The position numbers and the translations under genes are program-made. The notes under the pieces are model-generated. The model was not told the origin of the DNA, ran no database searches, and was given only the letters and a program-made list of their open reading frames with translations. Positions 9,298 to 18,933 of a stretch of DNA of 64,000 nt are shown here, in pieces. Origin of the DNA: Granulosicoccus sp. GTDB taxonomy: Bacteria > Pseudomonadota > Gammaproteobacteria > Granulosicoccales > Granulosicoccaceae. The stretch covers positions 29,791-93,790 of the forward strand of contig JALZVU010000004.1 of NCBI GenBank assembly GCA_023301795.1. The letters are read 5' to 3'. How positions within the stretch are numbered: position 1 is the stretch's first letter; each line of letters opens with the position of its first letter.

Positions 9298-9478
9298 CGG
9301 ACAAGAGACGTTGGTGAAGTGCCATACGCTCAGTGAGCTTCTTGTGGAGCTTGACCACGAACCGACGTCTGTAGCTACAGCAGTAAACCAGACGTTTATA
9401 CCCAGACACCAACGCCAGGAGCATCAACTGTGCGACAACGACATCGTCGACATCATTGCTCCAATGTCAGGAGGCTAG
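9281..9478 (+). CDS. thiS: Sulfur carrier protein ThiS
   Basis: This 65-residue ubiquitin-like carrier ends in the required Gly-Gly (APMSGG), which is adenylated and converted to a thiocarboxylate to supply sulfur to ThiG. The N-terminal MKIRINGQE and the [14 protein letters not shown] strand are typical. It overlaps the end of thiO. The activating enzyme ThiF is not in this window. Confidence 0.92.
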   Translation: MKIRINGQETLVKCHTLSELLVELDHEPTSVATAVNQTFIPRHQRQEHQLCDNDIVDIIAPMSGG

Positions 9479-9482
9479 CATC

Positions 9483-10259
9483 ATGTCATTAACCGTTTAT
9501 GGTACTGAACTGAACTCCCGATTGTTGCTAGGTACATCCCTGTATCCATCGCCAAAGATCATGCTTGATGCCATTGCCGCATCGCAGTGCGAGGTGGTAA
9601 CCGTTTCACTCAGACGAGAGTCAAGTACCGAGAAGTCGGGGAACGCCTTCTGGTCATTGATTCGCTCGGCAAACGTACGCGTTTTACCAAACACGGCAGG
9701 ATGCCACAGTGTAAAAGAGGCGGTTACAACAGCGCACATGGCCCGTGAGCTATTCGACACTCCCTGGGTAAAACTGGAGGTCATTGGTGAAGACGATACT
9801 CTGCAGCCCGATGTATTTGGTCTGGTAGAAGCAACACGCATACTGATAGAAGACGGCTTTGAAGTGTTCCCCTACACCACCGACGACCTAGTGGTAGCCG
9901 ATCGACTATTAAGCGCAGGCTGTGAAGTGTTAATGCCGTGGGGGGCTCCCATCGGCAGTGGCCGTGGATTAAACAACCGCTACGCACTCACGTCCATGCG
10001 CGCACATTTCCCTGATGTGCCATTAATCGTTGATGCAGGGCTTGGCTTACCATCGCACGCAGCCGATGCCATGGAACTGGGGTATGACGCAATTCTGTTA
10101 AACACCGCTGTTGCCAAAGCCGGTGATCCTGTTGCTATGGCCCGAGCATTCGCAATGGGTATCGAGGCGGGCCACTTGGCGCATCAATCGCAGCCCATGC
10201 CCAAACGCGATATGGCCGCCCCTTCAACACCTGTCTTTGGAACACCATTTCGAGATTGA
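9483..10259 (+). CDS. thiG: Thiazole synthase
   Basis: ThiG (258 aa) makes the thiazole phosphate from DXP, ThiS-thiocarboxylate and dehydroglycine. It is a TIM barrel. The Schiff-base lysine region reads [16 protein letters not shown], and the phosphate-binding region [14 protein letters not shown] and [13 protein letters not shown] follow. The start is the ATG at 9483, preceded by a consensus AGGAGG at 9469-9474 that lies inside the last codons of thiS. The track start at 9456 is upstream of this site and is not used. The stop is one base before thiE. Confidence 0.94.
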   Translation: MSLTVYGTELNSRLLLGTSLYPSPKIMLDAIAASQCEVVTVSLRRESSTEKSGNAFWSLIRSANVRVLPNTAGCHSVKEAVTTAHMARELFDTPWVKLEVIGEDDTLQPDVFGLVEATRILIEDGFEVFPYTTDDLVVADRLLSAGCEVLMPWGAPIGSGRGLNNRYALTSMRAHFPDVPLIVDAGLGLPSHAADAMELGYDAILLNTAVAKAGDPVAMARAFAMGIEAGHLAHQSQPMPKRDMAAPSTPVFGTPFRD

Positions 10260-10260
10260 T

Positions 10261-10848
10261 ATGCTAAGTCGCTTCTACCTGATTGTTGATAATACTGACG
10301 CACTTGCGGCCTACTTGCAGCTAGGTGTCAGCTGTATACAGCTGCGTATGAAAGATCAGACTGAAGAGCATTACCGTGCGCAAATCCGCCAAGCCAAAAC
10401 GCTTTGCGGTGCGCACGACGCAACCTTGATTATCAATGACTACTGGCAACTGGCACTGGATGAAGGTTGCGGTGCGGTCCACCTGGGACAGGAAGATCTG
10501 GCACTGGCAGATATTGCTGAACTTCGTCGGGCCAATATAAAAATAGGTATCAGCACGCATGACCGAGCAGAACTGGCGACTGCATTGGCGCATGACCCAG
10601 ACTACATTGCTTTGGGTCCAATCTATGCAACGTTGCTGAAAAAAATGCCATGGCGTCCACAAGGCCTAGAGAAGCTTGCGCGATGGAAGCAGTCTATCGG
10701 CAACATTCCTCTAGTGGCTATTGGCGGTTTTACGCCTGAGCGTGCACAGGGTGCATTCGATCATGGGGCAAACTCGGTTTGTGTCGTTACTGATGTTGCC
10801 CAGCATGCCGAGCCATTGGAGCGCGTGCGTGAATGGCTAGCCACTTAA
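10261..10848 (+). CDS. thiE: Thiamin-phosphate synthase
   Basis: ThiE (195 aa) joins HMP-PP and thiazole-P to thiamin-P. Motifs: CIQLRMKDQ, LIINDYWQLALDEGCGAVHLGQED (diphosphate/Mg site), LGPIYAT and VAIGGFTPERA. The ATG at 10261 is one base after the thiG stop; the track start at 10111 lies inside thiG. The canonical PTxTK loop is altered here to ATLLKKM, a divergence seen in the ThiE/TenI family, so slightly atypical kinetics or TenI-like activity is possible. Operon position supports ThiE. It is the last gene of the thi operon and a hairpin follows. Confidence 0.87.
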   Translation: MLSRFYLIVDNTDALAAYLQLGVSCIQLRMKDQTEEHYRAQIRQAKTLCGAHDATLIINDYWQLALDEGCGAVHLGQEDLALADIAELRRANIKIGISTHDRAELATALAHDPDYIALGPIYATLLKKMPWRPQGLEKLARWKQSIGNIPLVAIGGFTPERAQGAFDHGANSVCVVTDVAQHAEPLERVREWLAT

Positions 10849-10861
10849 TCACAGGCAAAAC

Positions 10862-10897
10862 GCAGTACTGGACTCAACTATGTAAGTCCAATACTGC
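10862..10897. terminator. Inverted repeat between convergent thiE and gcvP
   Basis: Arms GCAGTACTGGACT and AGTCCAATACTGC pair over 13 bp with one mismatch and a 10-nt loop. Read on the minus strand the stem is followed by GTTTTGCC, so it suits termination of gcvP better than thiE. There is no long U-tract on the plus strand. Confidence 0.5.
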
Positions 10898-10919
10898 AAG
10901 CGCTATCAGCGAGCTGTCG

Positions 10920-13790
10920 TCAAACGGTTACCACGGGCTCAAGCGATTCCTCAGCATAGTCTTCCATCGGAGGACAAGTGCACACAAGGTGTCGATCACC
11001 GTACACATTGTCAACACGATTAACCGGCGGCCAGTACTTATCCACTCCCAACGCCCCTGGCGGATAACACGCCTGCTGCCTTGAATACGGACGATCCCAG
11101 TCGCCCACAAGATCGGCTACCGTGTGCGGTGCATTCTTGAGTGGGTTGTTCTTCGCATCCATGCGCCCTTCCTCAATCGCTCTGGCCTCCTCGCGAATAG
11201 ATAACATGGCATCTATAAATCTATCCAGCTCTGCCTTGGGTTCAGATTCAGTAGGCTCAACCATGAGGGTACCTGCTACAGGCCAACTCATCGTTGGAGC
11301 ATGAAAGCCGCTGTCGATAAGTCGTTTCGCAACATCGTCCACACTAACATCAGCGTTTGCCGCTAGTGGACGGGTATCCAGAATGCACTCATGGGCAACC
11401 AGACCTTTGTCTGAGCTGTAAAGCACGTTGTAGGCATCTTTGAGCTGGGCAGCAATATAGTTAGCGTTAAGAATGGCAATTCGGGTAGCCTGAGTAAGCC
11501 CCGAGCCACCCATCAACAAAATGTAGGCCCAGCTTACCGGCAAAATCGACGGTGATCCAAAGGGCGCAGCCGATACGGGACCGATCGCATCATCACGCTC
11601 CGGATGTCCTGGCAGAAAAGGCGCTAAGTGAGCTTTAACACCAATAGGGCCCATGCCCGGACCACCACCACCGTGAGGGATGCAAAATGTTTTGTGCAAA
11701 TTCAAGTGGCTCACATCACCACCAATTTCACCAGGCTTGGACAAACCCACCATGGCGTTCATGTTGGCGCCATCGATGTACACCTGACCACCGTGCTGAT
11801 GAGTGATGTCACACACCTCAGTCACCGTTTCCTCAAACACCCCGTGAGTGGATGGGTAGGTGATCATGCACGCTGCCAGCTGAGCACTGTGTTTTTCAGC
11901 TTTTGCTCTGAAATCTGCTACATCGATATTGCCGTCCTTATCGCCGTTAACAGGAACCACCTTCCAGCCAGCCATCTGCGCTGACGCAGGATTAGTACCG
12001 TGGGCGTTTGTAGGGATAAGGCACACGTTACGCTCGCCTTCGCCTCTGGAGATATGGTAGCGGCGAATGGTTAGCAGTCCTGCATACTCACCCTGCGCAC
12101 CTGAATTGGGTTGTTGGGATATCGCGTCATAACCGGTAATCTGGCAAAGTTTGTCGTTCAGATCATCGATCATATGCGTATATCCTTTAGCCTGATCAAT
12201 GGGCACAAAGGGATGCAACTGACCAAATTCTGGCCATGTCACCGGTATCATCTCTACCGTGGCGTTTAGTTTCATCGTGCAGGAGCCTAACGGAATCATT
12301 GAACGATCAAGCGCTAGATCACGATCAGCCAGACGGCGCATATAGCGCGTAAATTGTGCTTCTGATCGGTTTTGATGAAAAATCGGATGCGTAAGAATCG
12401 CGCTTGAACGCAGCAGGCTGTCGGGAAGATGGTATTCACGATTCAGCTGGCTGTCGTCCTTTAGATCAATGCCAAATGCACGCCACACCGCCTCGATAGT
12501 CTCAGGGCGAGTCTGCTCATCAACGCTGATACCCACACGTGTGTCTCCGACACGGCGCAGATTGATGCCGTTGGCAACCGCCGAACTCATGACGGTTTTT
12601 TGTAAATGCCCCACCTCAATCGTGATGGTGTCGAAATACACCTCAGGTTCAATCTTGAAACCGTGCTGCGCAAGTCCTTTGGCAAGACGCGCCGCTTTAC
12701 GATGAACCGATTCGGCAATTGCTCTTATCCCGTTAGGACCATGATAAACCGCATACATGGATGCCATGACTGCCAGCAGTGCCTGCGCGGTACAGACATT
12801 CGAATTCGCCTTCTCCCGGCGAATATGCTGTTCACGTGTTTGTAGTGCAAGTCGGTACGCAGGGTTACCTTGCGAATCAATGGAGGCACCTACAATCCGG
12901 CCAGGCATCGAGCGCTTGTAAGCGTCTTTAACAGCCATATAGGCCGCGTGAGGTCCGCCATAACCCATCGGTACGCCAAATCGCTGTGTAGAACCAACAG
13001 CAATATCAGCATTCATCTCCCCCGGCGATTTGATAAGGGAGAGCGCTAGTAAATCAGCGATAACAATCGCCAATGCACCATGCTCGTGTAATGCTTTAAT
13101 GCTGCTCGTGAAGTCTCGAACGTGACCGTAAGTACCCGGATACTGAAATACAGCACCAAACACATCGCTACTAACCAGATCATCCGGGGAGCCAACAATA
13201 ATCTCGACACCCAAGGGTTCAGCGCGAGTCTTGATAACAGCAATATTTTGCGGATGGCAGTTCTCGTCAACAAAGAATGCCTGACATTTAGACTTCGAAG
13301 AACGACGCGCCATCGTCATCGCCTCAGCCGCAGCTGTTGATTCATCAAGCAGAGATGCATTAGCAATATCCAGACTTGTCAGGTCACACACCATGGTTTG
13401 GAAATTCAATAAGGCTTCCAGCCGCCCCTGTGAAATTTCCGGTTGGTAAGGCGTGTAGGCGGTGTACCAGGCAGGGTTTTCCAGAATATTGCGAAGAATA
13501 GGCGCCGGCGTGCTGGTGCCGTAATAACCCTGTCCGATAAGCGAGGTATGTAATGTGTTCTTGTTGGCCACCTGGCGCATATAGAACAGCGCATCACGCT
13601 CTGTCATCGCAGGCCCCCACTCAAGAGGTTCGGCTTGGCGAATCGCCGCTGGTACGGCAGCATCAATAAGATCGTCCAGCGTGTTGTATCCAACCGCCTT
13701 CAACATGGCTGCTATTTCAGTAGGCGACGGACCAATATGCCGCCGATTGGCAAAATCGTAAGCAAAGTAGTCAGTGGGCTGGAATGACAT
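10920..13790 (-). CDS. gcvP: Glycine dehydrogenase (decarboxylating), P protein
   Basis: This is a single-chain 956-residue P protein, the usual form in Gammaproteobacteria. It decarboxylates glycine and passes aminomethyl to lipoyl-GcvH. The N-terminal half contains [13 protein letters not shown] and [12 protein letters not shown]. The C-terminal half has the PLP-lysine motif [19 protein letters not shown]. Length is normal (about 950-960). It lies 66 bp downstream of gcvT on the minus strand and shares the glycine-riboswitch leader. GcvH is not between them. Confidence 0.96.
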   Translation of the reverse strand: MSFQPTDYFAYDFANRRHIGPSPTEIAAMLKAVGYNTLDDLIDAAVPAAIRQAEPLEWGPAMTERDALFYMRQVANKNTLHTSLIGQGYYGTSTPAPILRNILENPAWYTAYTPYQPEISQGRLEALLNFQTMVCDLTSLDIANASLLDESTAAAEAMTMARRSSKSKCQAFFVDENCHPQNIAVIKTRAEPLGVEIIVGSPDDLVSSDVFGAVFQYPGTYGHVRDFTSSIKALHEHGALAIVIADLLALSLIKSPGEMNADIAVGSTQRFGVPMGYGGPHAAYMAVKDAYKRSMPGRIVGASIDSQGNPAYRLALQTREQHIRREKANSNVCTAQALLAVMASMYAVYHGPNGIRAIAESVHRKAARLAKGLAQHGFKIEPEVYFDTITIEVGHLQKTVMSSAVANGINLRRVGDTRVGISVDEQTRPETIEAVWRAFGIDLKDDSQLNREYHLPDSLLRSSAILTHPIFHQNRSEAQFTRYMRRLADRDLALDRSMIPLGSCTMKLNATVEMIPVTWPEFGQLHPFVPIDQAKGYTHMIDDLNDKLCQITGYDAISQQPNSGAQGEYAGLLTIRRYHISRGEGERNVCLIPTNAHGTNPASAQMAGWKVVPVNGDKDGNIDVADFRAKAEKHSAQLAACMITYPSTHGVFEETVTEVCDITHQHGGQVYIDGANMNAMVGLSKPGEIGGDVSHLNLHKTFCIPHGGGGPGMGPIGVKAHLAPFLPGHPERDDAIGPVSAAPFGSPSILPVSWAYILLMGGSGLTQATRIAILNANYIAAQLKDAYNVLYSSDKGLVAHECILDTRPLAANADVSVDDVAKRLIDSGFHAPTMSWPVAGTLMVEPTESEPKAELDRFIDAMLSIREEARAIEEGRMDAKNNPLKNAPHTVADLVGDWDRPYSRQQACYPPGALGVDKYWPPVNRVDNVYGDRHLVCTCPPMEDYAEESLEPVVTV

Positions 13791-13856
13791 GGTTATCCTC
13801 TCAATGATTATCTATTAGTAAATTACACAGCGTCGGCGCTGAATACCGCGCTGTAT

Positions 13857-14963
13857 TCAGCGCTTATACGAGTGAGCAACGAATGGCAAAGCACAAATCT
13901 GCGCTGGATACTGTTTGTTGCGGATGGATAACACCACAGGCGTATCTTTTTGCGCATGCGCAATATCAACATACCCCATGGCAACCGGTGAGCCGAACGT
14001 AGGGCCAAACCCGCCCGATGTGACCTCACCAATAACCGCGCCGTGCTCATCACATACAGGTGCGCCATGGCGTGCAGGTACTCGCCCCGACGGACGGATG
14101 CCTACCAGTTTTCGAGTTGCACCTTCAGCTATCTGACGCTGAACAACATCAGCACCAGGAAATCCACCTTCCTCACGCCGCCGCTTTTGAATGGCCCACA
14201 GCAGAGAAGCTTCAATCGGCGTTGTCTGGGTATCAATGTCGTTTCCGTATAAACACAGACCCGCCTCGAGTCGCAGTGAATCACGAGCACCCAAGCCTGC
14301 TGGCTGACAGTGTTCATGCGCGAGCAACAAACGCGCTACGGCATCTGCTTGATCTGCAGGAATCGAGATTTCAAAACCGTCTTCACCGGTATAGCCTAGC
14401 CGCGATACCCGTGCAGCTACGCCGGCTATTTCGCTCTCAACTGACTCCATGAACGTTAGCTTCTCAACCGCAGGGCAAATGGCTGCCACAATATCGATAG
14501 CCTTGGGACCTTGAAGGGCTATCAATGCCTGTTCTGATTGTTCAACAAGCTCAATGCCATCCAGATTCGCTCGCAGATGAGCAACATCTTGCTCTCGCAT
14601 AGACGCGTTGACCACCACATACAGATAGTCACCTGCATTGGTAACAATCAGATCATCCAGGATTCCACCCTGAGCATTGGTGAAAAATGTATATCTGGAT
14701 TTGCCAACCGGCAGATTGACAATGTCTGCAGGTACTAACGCCTCAAGTTTCCTCGCCACGTCGTCACCCTGCAATGTGAGTTGTCCCATGTGCGACACGT
14801 CAAACAATGCAGCCTGCTCGCGGCATTGCTGGTGTTCGGCCATGATGCCTGCCGCGTACTGGACCGGCATCTCCCAACCAGCAAAGTCAACCATTTTGCC
14901 GCCGAGCTCTACGTGCAGCTCGTAAAGCACAGTGCGTTTGGGGGGCGAGGTTTCAGTGCTCAT
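13857..14963 (-). CDS. gcvT: Aminomethyltransferase, glycine cleavage T protein
   Basis: This 368-residue T protein transfers the methylene group from aminomethyl-lipoyl-GcvH to THF. Motifs: LHVELGGKMVDFAGWEMPVQY near the N-terminus, FDVSHMGQLTLQG, SRLGYTGEDGFEI (folate-site region) and the C-terminal barrel with GEVTSGGFGPTFGSPVAMGYV. The ATG at 14963 follows a leader of about 70 nt after the riboswitch. It is the first gene of the minus-strand gcvT-gcvP operon. Confidence 0.95.
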   Translation of the reverse strand: MSTETSPPKRTVLYELHVELGGKMVDFAGWEMPVQYAAGIMAEHQQCREQAALFDVSHMGQLTLQGDDVARKLEALVPADIVNLPVGKSRYTFFTNAQGGILDDLIVTNAGDYLYVVVNASMREQDVAHLRANLDGIELVEQSEQALIALQGPKAIDIVAAICPAVEKLTFMESVESEIAGVAARVSRLGYTGEDGFEISIPADQADAVARLLLAHEHCQPAGLGARDSLRLEAGLCLYGNDIDTQTTPIEASLLWAIQKRRREEGGFPGADVVQRQIAEGATRKLVGIRPSGRVPARHGAPVCDEHGAVIGEVTSGGFGPTFGSPVAMGYVDIAHAQKDTPVVLSIRNKQYPAQICALPFVAHSYKR

Positions 14964-15030
14964 GGCGATTCAGGCTCTTCAATAACAATAGACGGTAGAC
15001 ACGACGCCTGCGCCACGCGCATGCGAACTC

Positions 15031-15211
15031 GTACCCCCCTGTCTAAAGCCTGAGAGACTGGCAAACACATGTGTTTGCTTACACCGTCGGCGCGGGCTTG
15101 TGGCCCGACTTTCCAGAGTGCTATTACTGTAAGCGGTCCTTTCGCCTGAGAGTTTTCGGGTAGTTTCCCCTTCGGCGGCATCTGAAGTTTGACTCCAGTA
15201 GCACTCTCCCA
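15031..15211 (-). promoter_or_regulatory. Tandem glycine riboswitch upstream of gcvT
   Basis: On the minus strand two gcvT-type aptamers follow one another. The first has GGGAGAGTGCTACTGGAG, GCCGCCGAAGGGG and AACTCTCAGGCGAAAGGACC. The second has GCACTCTGGAAAG, CGCCGACGGTGTAAGC and GTCTCTCAGGCTTTAGACAG. Both copies keep the CTCTCAGGC core. Tandem glycine aptamers typically switch on glycine cleavage genes when glycine is high. The remaining 14964-15030 leader to the gcvT ATG holds the expression platform. I could not identify it as a terminator or an SD block. Confidence 0.93.
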
Positions 15212-15318
15212 CTTACAGCTCGGAATACAACGTCCGACAGCCTCCCTATGATCCTGCAATTCCGCTCTAAGGTCAACCACTGCGAAGTTGATTCGCCAGG
15301 CAATACACACGTGTCCAG

Positions 15319-15324
15319 TATAAG
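15319..15324 (+). promoter_or_regulatory. Candidate -10 element for the RluF-like gene
   Basis: TATAAG lies about 40 bases before the ATG at 15363, in the 150-bp divergent spacer between the glycine riboswitch and this gene. No good -35 hexamer is seen at the right distance, so the call is tentative. Confidence 0.25.
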
Positions 15325-15362
15325 ATAGCAATCATGACCCTCTCGCGAGCACTGTCGACACA

Positions 15363-16124
15363 ATGAGCACTTCACGCCAAACTGTGAAAGCAAGCTCAGA
15401 CACCCCGAAAACCCGTATCAACAAATACATCTGCGAGAGTGGAATTTGCTCAAGAAAAGCTGCTGACAAATTCATTCTAAGCGGAGCAGTTGCCATCAAT
15501 GGCAAGCAAGCCAATCTGGGAGAGAAAGTCAGCGCCGACGACAATGTGACTTTGCATGGTGTGGTTATAAAGCCACTGGCCGCCAGTCAGTTAATCTTTA
15601 TAGCGTTAAACAAGCCCGTTGGTGTAGTTTGCACGGCAGCATCTAGTGATAAAAGAAATATTATCGACTTTGTTGATCACCCTTTCAGAATATTTCCCAT
15701 AGGGCGGCTAGACAAGGACTCTCAAGGGTTGATATTCCTGACTAACAGATGCGATCTGGTCGATAAAATAATGCATGCCGGCAATCAGCATGAGAAACAA
15801 TACATAGTCACTGTCAACAAACCAATTACCGATGAATTCGTCAATGGATTAGTCAACGGAGTTCCCATGCTCGGCGTTGTCACGAAACCTTGCAAGGTAG
15901 AACAACTATCCGAACTAACTTTCAGCATTACCTTGGATCAAGGGCTAAACCGCCAGATTCGGCGTATGTGCAAACACTTTCACTATTCAGTAACAAAGCT
16001 TGAGCGTGTCAGAATTATGCACGTACAGTTGGCAGAGTTACCCGTTGGAAGCTGGCGTAATTTGAGCAGCGATGAGTCAGCAAAAATACTTCTTGAACTT
16101 GATGGCAGTACACCAACAGTCTAG
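15363..16124 (+). CDS. rluF: 23S rRNA pseudouridine synthase, RluF-like (RsuA family)
   Basis: This 253-residue protein has an N-terminal S4 RNA-binding domain ([21 protein letters not shown], residues about 18-65) and an RsuA/RluB/E/F catalytic domain. The catalytic aspartate is in [11 protein letters not shown] (Asp117). The KPVGVVCTA and [12 protein letters not shown] motifs are typical. The ICSRKAAD and closely spaced S4 region resemble RluF, which modifies U2604 of 23S rRNA. RluB or RluE specificity is less likely but cannot be excluded. It is monocistronic and divergent from gcvT. Confidence 0.82.
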   Translation: MSTSRQTVKASSDTPKTRINKYICESGICSRKAADKFILSGAVAINGKQANLGEKVSADDNVTLHGVVIKPLAASQLIFIALNKPVGVVCTAASSDKRNIIDFVDHPFRIFPIGRLDKDSQGLIFLTNRCDLVDKIMHAGNQHEKQYIVTVNKPITDEFVNGLVNGVPMLGVVTKPCKVEQLSELTFSITLDQGLNRQIRRMCKHFHYSVTKLERVRIMHVQLAELPVGSWRNLSSDESAKILLELDGSTPTV

Positions 16125-16337
16125 CGTGCCGTGCAGTTCACTCTGCATTTATCACTCTTTACTCATACCTGTCGCCCTTAACAGTCGCCCGTAGCGGTCG
16201 CTCGCAACCATCGCCTGTACCAGCCACGCGTATCAGTTAGCCCCCAGCTAATGGCCTATACCACAGCACATAAATCAACAACATGCATACCGTATCGCTA
16301 ATAAATGTAGCGTTCAAGCATTGCCTCCCCCGCGTTT

Positions 16338-18314
16338 CTAACCATATGAGCACTGCTGTAAAACAACATGATTCTCAATTAAATTCACGGCGTAACGGGT
16401 ACTTGGCTCTGAAACACCAAACGGTTCGCACTTAAACCCAACCCCGGCTGTGTGTTGGTAACGACTTGGCTTGGATACAGCACAGTGACAACTCCCAGTT
16501 GCAGGCTCTTGATAGTCCACACGTGTGGACTGACTAGCGCAGTCAGCGTGCTCATCGCTAATATCACGTGTGGACTGACTAGCGCAGTCGGCGTGCTCAT
16601 CGCTTTCATGATGAATATCAAGGCTACATGTGTTGCGAATATCTCGGCCTTGCGGATCTATCACCCGAAATCTGTACCGCGTAGGTGAGAGCTTACGGAC
16701 GGTTTCAAAAGACTGCTTGTCTATACGAATGTCTTTTTCAAAATCAAACAAGCTCTTGTCGCCTAAATGCTGCTGCTGAACAAACTGCTCATTCAGTAAC
16801 GACTCATTGTTATTTACCCTTTGTATTGAATAGCCACCCTCATGCAACATGGTATGACATGACTGGCATATACAAACCCCATTTTCAACACTTGTTAACC
16901 CACCATCAGCCCAGTGAATAATGTGGTGAATCTGAAGGAATTTCGTCTGTGTACATCCATTGAATTGGCAATGCTGATCGCGCTCTTTGATCGCACGAGC
17001 CATGGCAGGTGGCCACAATCTCGATTTTCTCCCGATGTCTATTAATTCACCATCTTTGCTTGTGTTGGTGGTAACGCTGCAATCACAAGCAATGCGACGT
17101 GCTGTCTCGTGGGCGATAGCGCCTGAACCTCTTACAGTTGGGCGCTTTGTTGGCAAATTAGTTCCAGTTGTCAGGCTAGTTTCGCTTATTGAGATTCTTT
17201 CGGCTATTGGCGTTCTCTCGCTTGTTGGGCTCTTCTCGCTAGTTGGGATCGGCGCGCTTGTAGGATGCGCCTTGTTTTCCAAGTTTTGTTCGCTCGCCAA
17301 GATCGTTTCACATGTAGCCTGATTAGATACATCATGCTTTGATTTAGTTTTCAATTCACTTTCATCGACCGATACGATAACCTGATATCTATCAGCAACT
17401 GCGATGTCGCGGCCAGCAGCTTGTATGCTGCTCTCGGCCATTAATACCGCAGCATCAGCACGCCGCTGTGTGAGAGTACTATCGAAGTCAGGTGCGTGAT
17501 CTTGCAGCCACGATAACGAGTGCTCAATACTATTGAGAAACGCCTGAGCGATTTCAGGCGGTAGCGTTAGATTAATACGGGTATTGCCAATACTGTTTTC
17601 AGACCAGGTTAACGAGCGAGAATTTCGCTGCCTGAGTGCTCGCGCACTTTCATCATTATTACTATCGTCTGAATCTTCTTTCCATCGATAATCGTTGCAA
17701 AGACGCTCCACTTCAGTAAAAGAGGCATCCAGCGCTGCGTGACAGAGTGTTTTTTCATTGTCCGAGTTCGCCACAGAAACCATGACCCGAATTTTTGACC
17801 AGGAAATTTTTCCAGCTCTGAACAGTGCTGTGGCGATAGGCAGCAAGCGCAGCTTTCGGCCAACATTCAAATAAGCCCAACCCAGTGTTCTTTTTATACC
17901 CAGCTCAAGATTCATCCAAGCCACGCAGTGTTTTGCACCGCTGGACTTCCAACCATTCATTTCATCAAACCGAACCAAAAGCTCAAGCAAATCGGCATGA
18001 TGAGAAGTAATCTCTTGCGACAGTACCTTCAAGCGTTGACGGATGCTGGTTTCATCAGCAGGCATGGCCTTAGTAGCAACTGGCTCGTCCGTACCTTCGA
18101 TGCATGCCATTGCCAACCGTACGCTCTGACCAAATTTTTGCTGTTCATGAGCGTTGAACGAGCTCATACCAAAGGATAGTTGGTCAGATGAATTTCGAAT
18201 ATCACCTGTAAGTGCGCCTATAATTGCGCTGCTACTGCCGCCTGTGCTCGTGCCTGCACTTGTTCCTGCACTTGTTCCTGCACTTGTTCCTGCACTTGCG
18301 TTAAAATCTTCCAT
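16338..18314 (-). CDS. DUF222 / HNH endonuclease domain protein with internal repeats
   Basis: This 658-residue protein combines a DUF222 (13E12-repeat-type) region at about residues 85-330 (GAKHCVAWMNLELGIKR, RKLRLLPIATALFRAGKIS) with an HNH nuclease motif at about 445-500 (CQFNGCTQTKFLQIHHIIHW, then GVCICQSCHTMLHEGG). The HHIIHW and NG..C..CH residues are intact, so it may cut DNA. An N-terminal SAGT repeat (12-bp units), a Ser/Thr/Glu linker (TSEKSPTSERTPIAE) and a 15-residue C-terminal repeat (DEHADCASQSTR) are additions to the core. A GGAG ribosome-binding site precedes the ATG. The cellular role is unknown. Such genes are often multicopy in some genomes and have been linked to mobile elements. 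Confidence 0.82.
   Translation of the reverse strand: MEDFNASAGTSAGTSAGTSAGTSTGGSSSAIIGALTGDIRNSSDQLSFGMSSFNAHEQQKFGQSVRLAMACIEGTDEPVATKAMPADETSIRQRLKVLSQEITSHHADLLELLVRFDEMNGWKSSGAKHCVAWMNLELGIKRTLGWAYLNVGRKLRLLPIATALFRAGKISWSKIRVMVSVANSDNEKTLCHAALDASFTEVERLCNDYRWKEDSDDSNNDESARALRQRNSRSLTWSENSIGNTRINLTLPPEIAQAFLNSIEHSLSWLQDHAPDFDSTLTQRRADAAVLMAESSIQAAGRDIAVADRYQVIVSVDESELKTKSKHDVSNQATCETILASEQNLENKAHPTSAPIPTSEKSPTSERTPIAERISISETSLTTGTNLPTKRPTVRGSGAIAHETARRIACDCSVTTNTSKDGELIDIGRKSRLWPPAMARAIKERDQHCQFNGCTQTKFLQIHHIIHWADGGLTSVENGVCICQSCHTMLHEGGYSIQRVNNNESLLNEQFVQQQHLGDKSLFDFEKDIRIDKQSFETVRKLSPTRYRFRVIDPQGRDIRNTCSLDIHHESDEHADCASQSTRDISDEHADCASQSTRVDYQEPATGSCHCAVSKPSRYQHTAGVGFKCEPFGVSEPSTRYAVNLIENHVVLQQCSYG
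16520..16604 (-). repeat. 45-bp direct repeat inside the DUF222/HNH gene
   Basis: A segment starting ACGTGTGGACTGACTAGCGC occurs at 16521 and again at 16566, identical over about 39 bases except one A/G change. It keeps the reading frame and encodes DEHADCASQSTR twice, which suggests a recent in-frame duplication. Confidence 0.9.
18241..18300 (-). repeat. 12-bp tandem repeat at the 5' end of the DUF222/HNH gene
   Basis: The unit CCTGCACTTGTT occurs three times exactly, with degenerate copies on each side (five units in all). It encodes a (S-A-G-T)n tract just after the start. The repeat is in frame, so copy-number change would lengthen or shorten the N-terminus without frameshift. Confidence 0.92.
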
Positions 18315-18933
18315 GATTATTCTCCGTTACAACCTGTAGTTTAGCATTTATGCGAATCACTGAGCACACAAAAACAAGAAATAACAGTATTTATATACAG
18401 TATACAATTTGTATTATGCATCAACATAATATGCATATTTGAGACAATCCAGTAGAATCAATCGATGCTCTTCATTTGGATATTTAGGCTGTTCGGCGGC
18501 TTAGATAAGGACCGTATCGCTGTTCGTAGCGAATCATTCAATATTGCTATAAAAACATAGGGGCCTGAATTCAATGCCATGGCTTTAACTGCATGCACAT
18601 TCTCTCAAACGTCATATTGATAGCTTAGAAACAAAATAAGTTCATTCTTTGGCTATCTCAGGCTCACATAGAATCATTTGTATGCACAGGGATTTTAACG
18701 TTTGAAAATTTACATGATGCGCGTTGCGTGTGAGGCATCTGACACTCAAATCTTTAACAGGTATTGGGCAAATTGCACTTGGATCCTTAAGCAATTGTAG
18801 CTGTATGAAATTATTCAGCTATTGCAATAATAATGAGCCAACACAGCTGTACCACGTACCCATAACGCTTGAACGTACTGCTTTCGGTATCAACGCTAAC
18901 TACATCAATTTACAGTGACATCCAAAACAGCCA
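18315..18933. other. AT-rich 619-bp intergenic region
   Basis: No convincing gene is seen. The part near 18380-18440 is clearly richer in A+T than its surroundings (TATACAGTATACAATTTG, ATGCATCAACATAATATGCAT) and probably holds the promoter of the minus-strand DUF222/HNH gene. A 64-codon plus-strand ORF (18724-18918) has no family resemblance or ribosome-binding site. Confidence 0.5.

Noticed and set aside
10111-10260. N-terminal extension of ThiE in the ORF track
   Set aside because: It lies inside thiG in another frame; the ATG at 10261 is the natural start.
14060-14452. 130-codon plus-strand ORF inside gcvT
   Set aside because: Shadow of gcvT on the opposite strand; no start signal or family pattern.
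16520-18300. Regular repeats that could suggest a CRISPR array
   Set aside because: The 12-bp and 45-bp repeats are in frame inside a coding gene, with no spacers and no cas genes nearby.
18724-18918. 64-codon plus-strand ORF in the AT-rich gap
   Set aside because: No ribosome-binding site, no family pattern, and composition is not gene-like.
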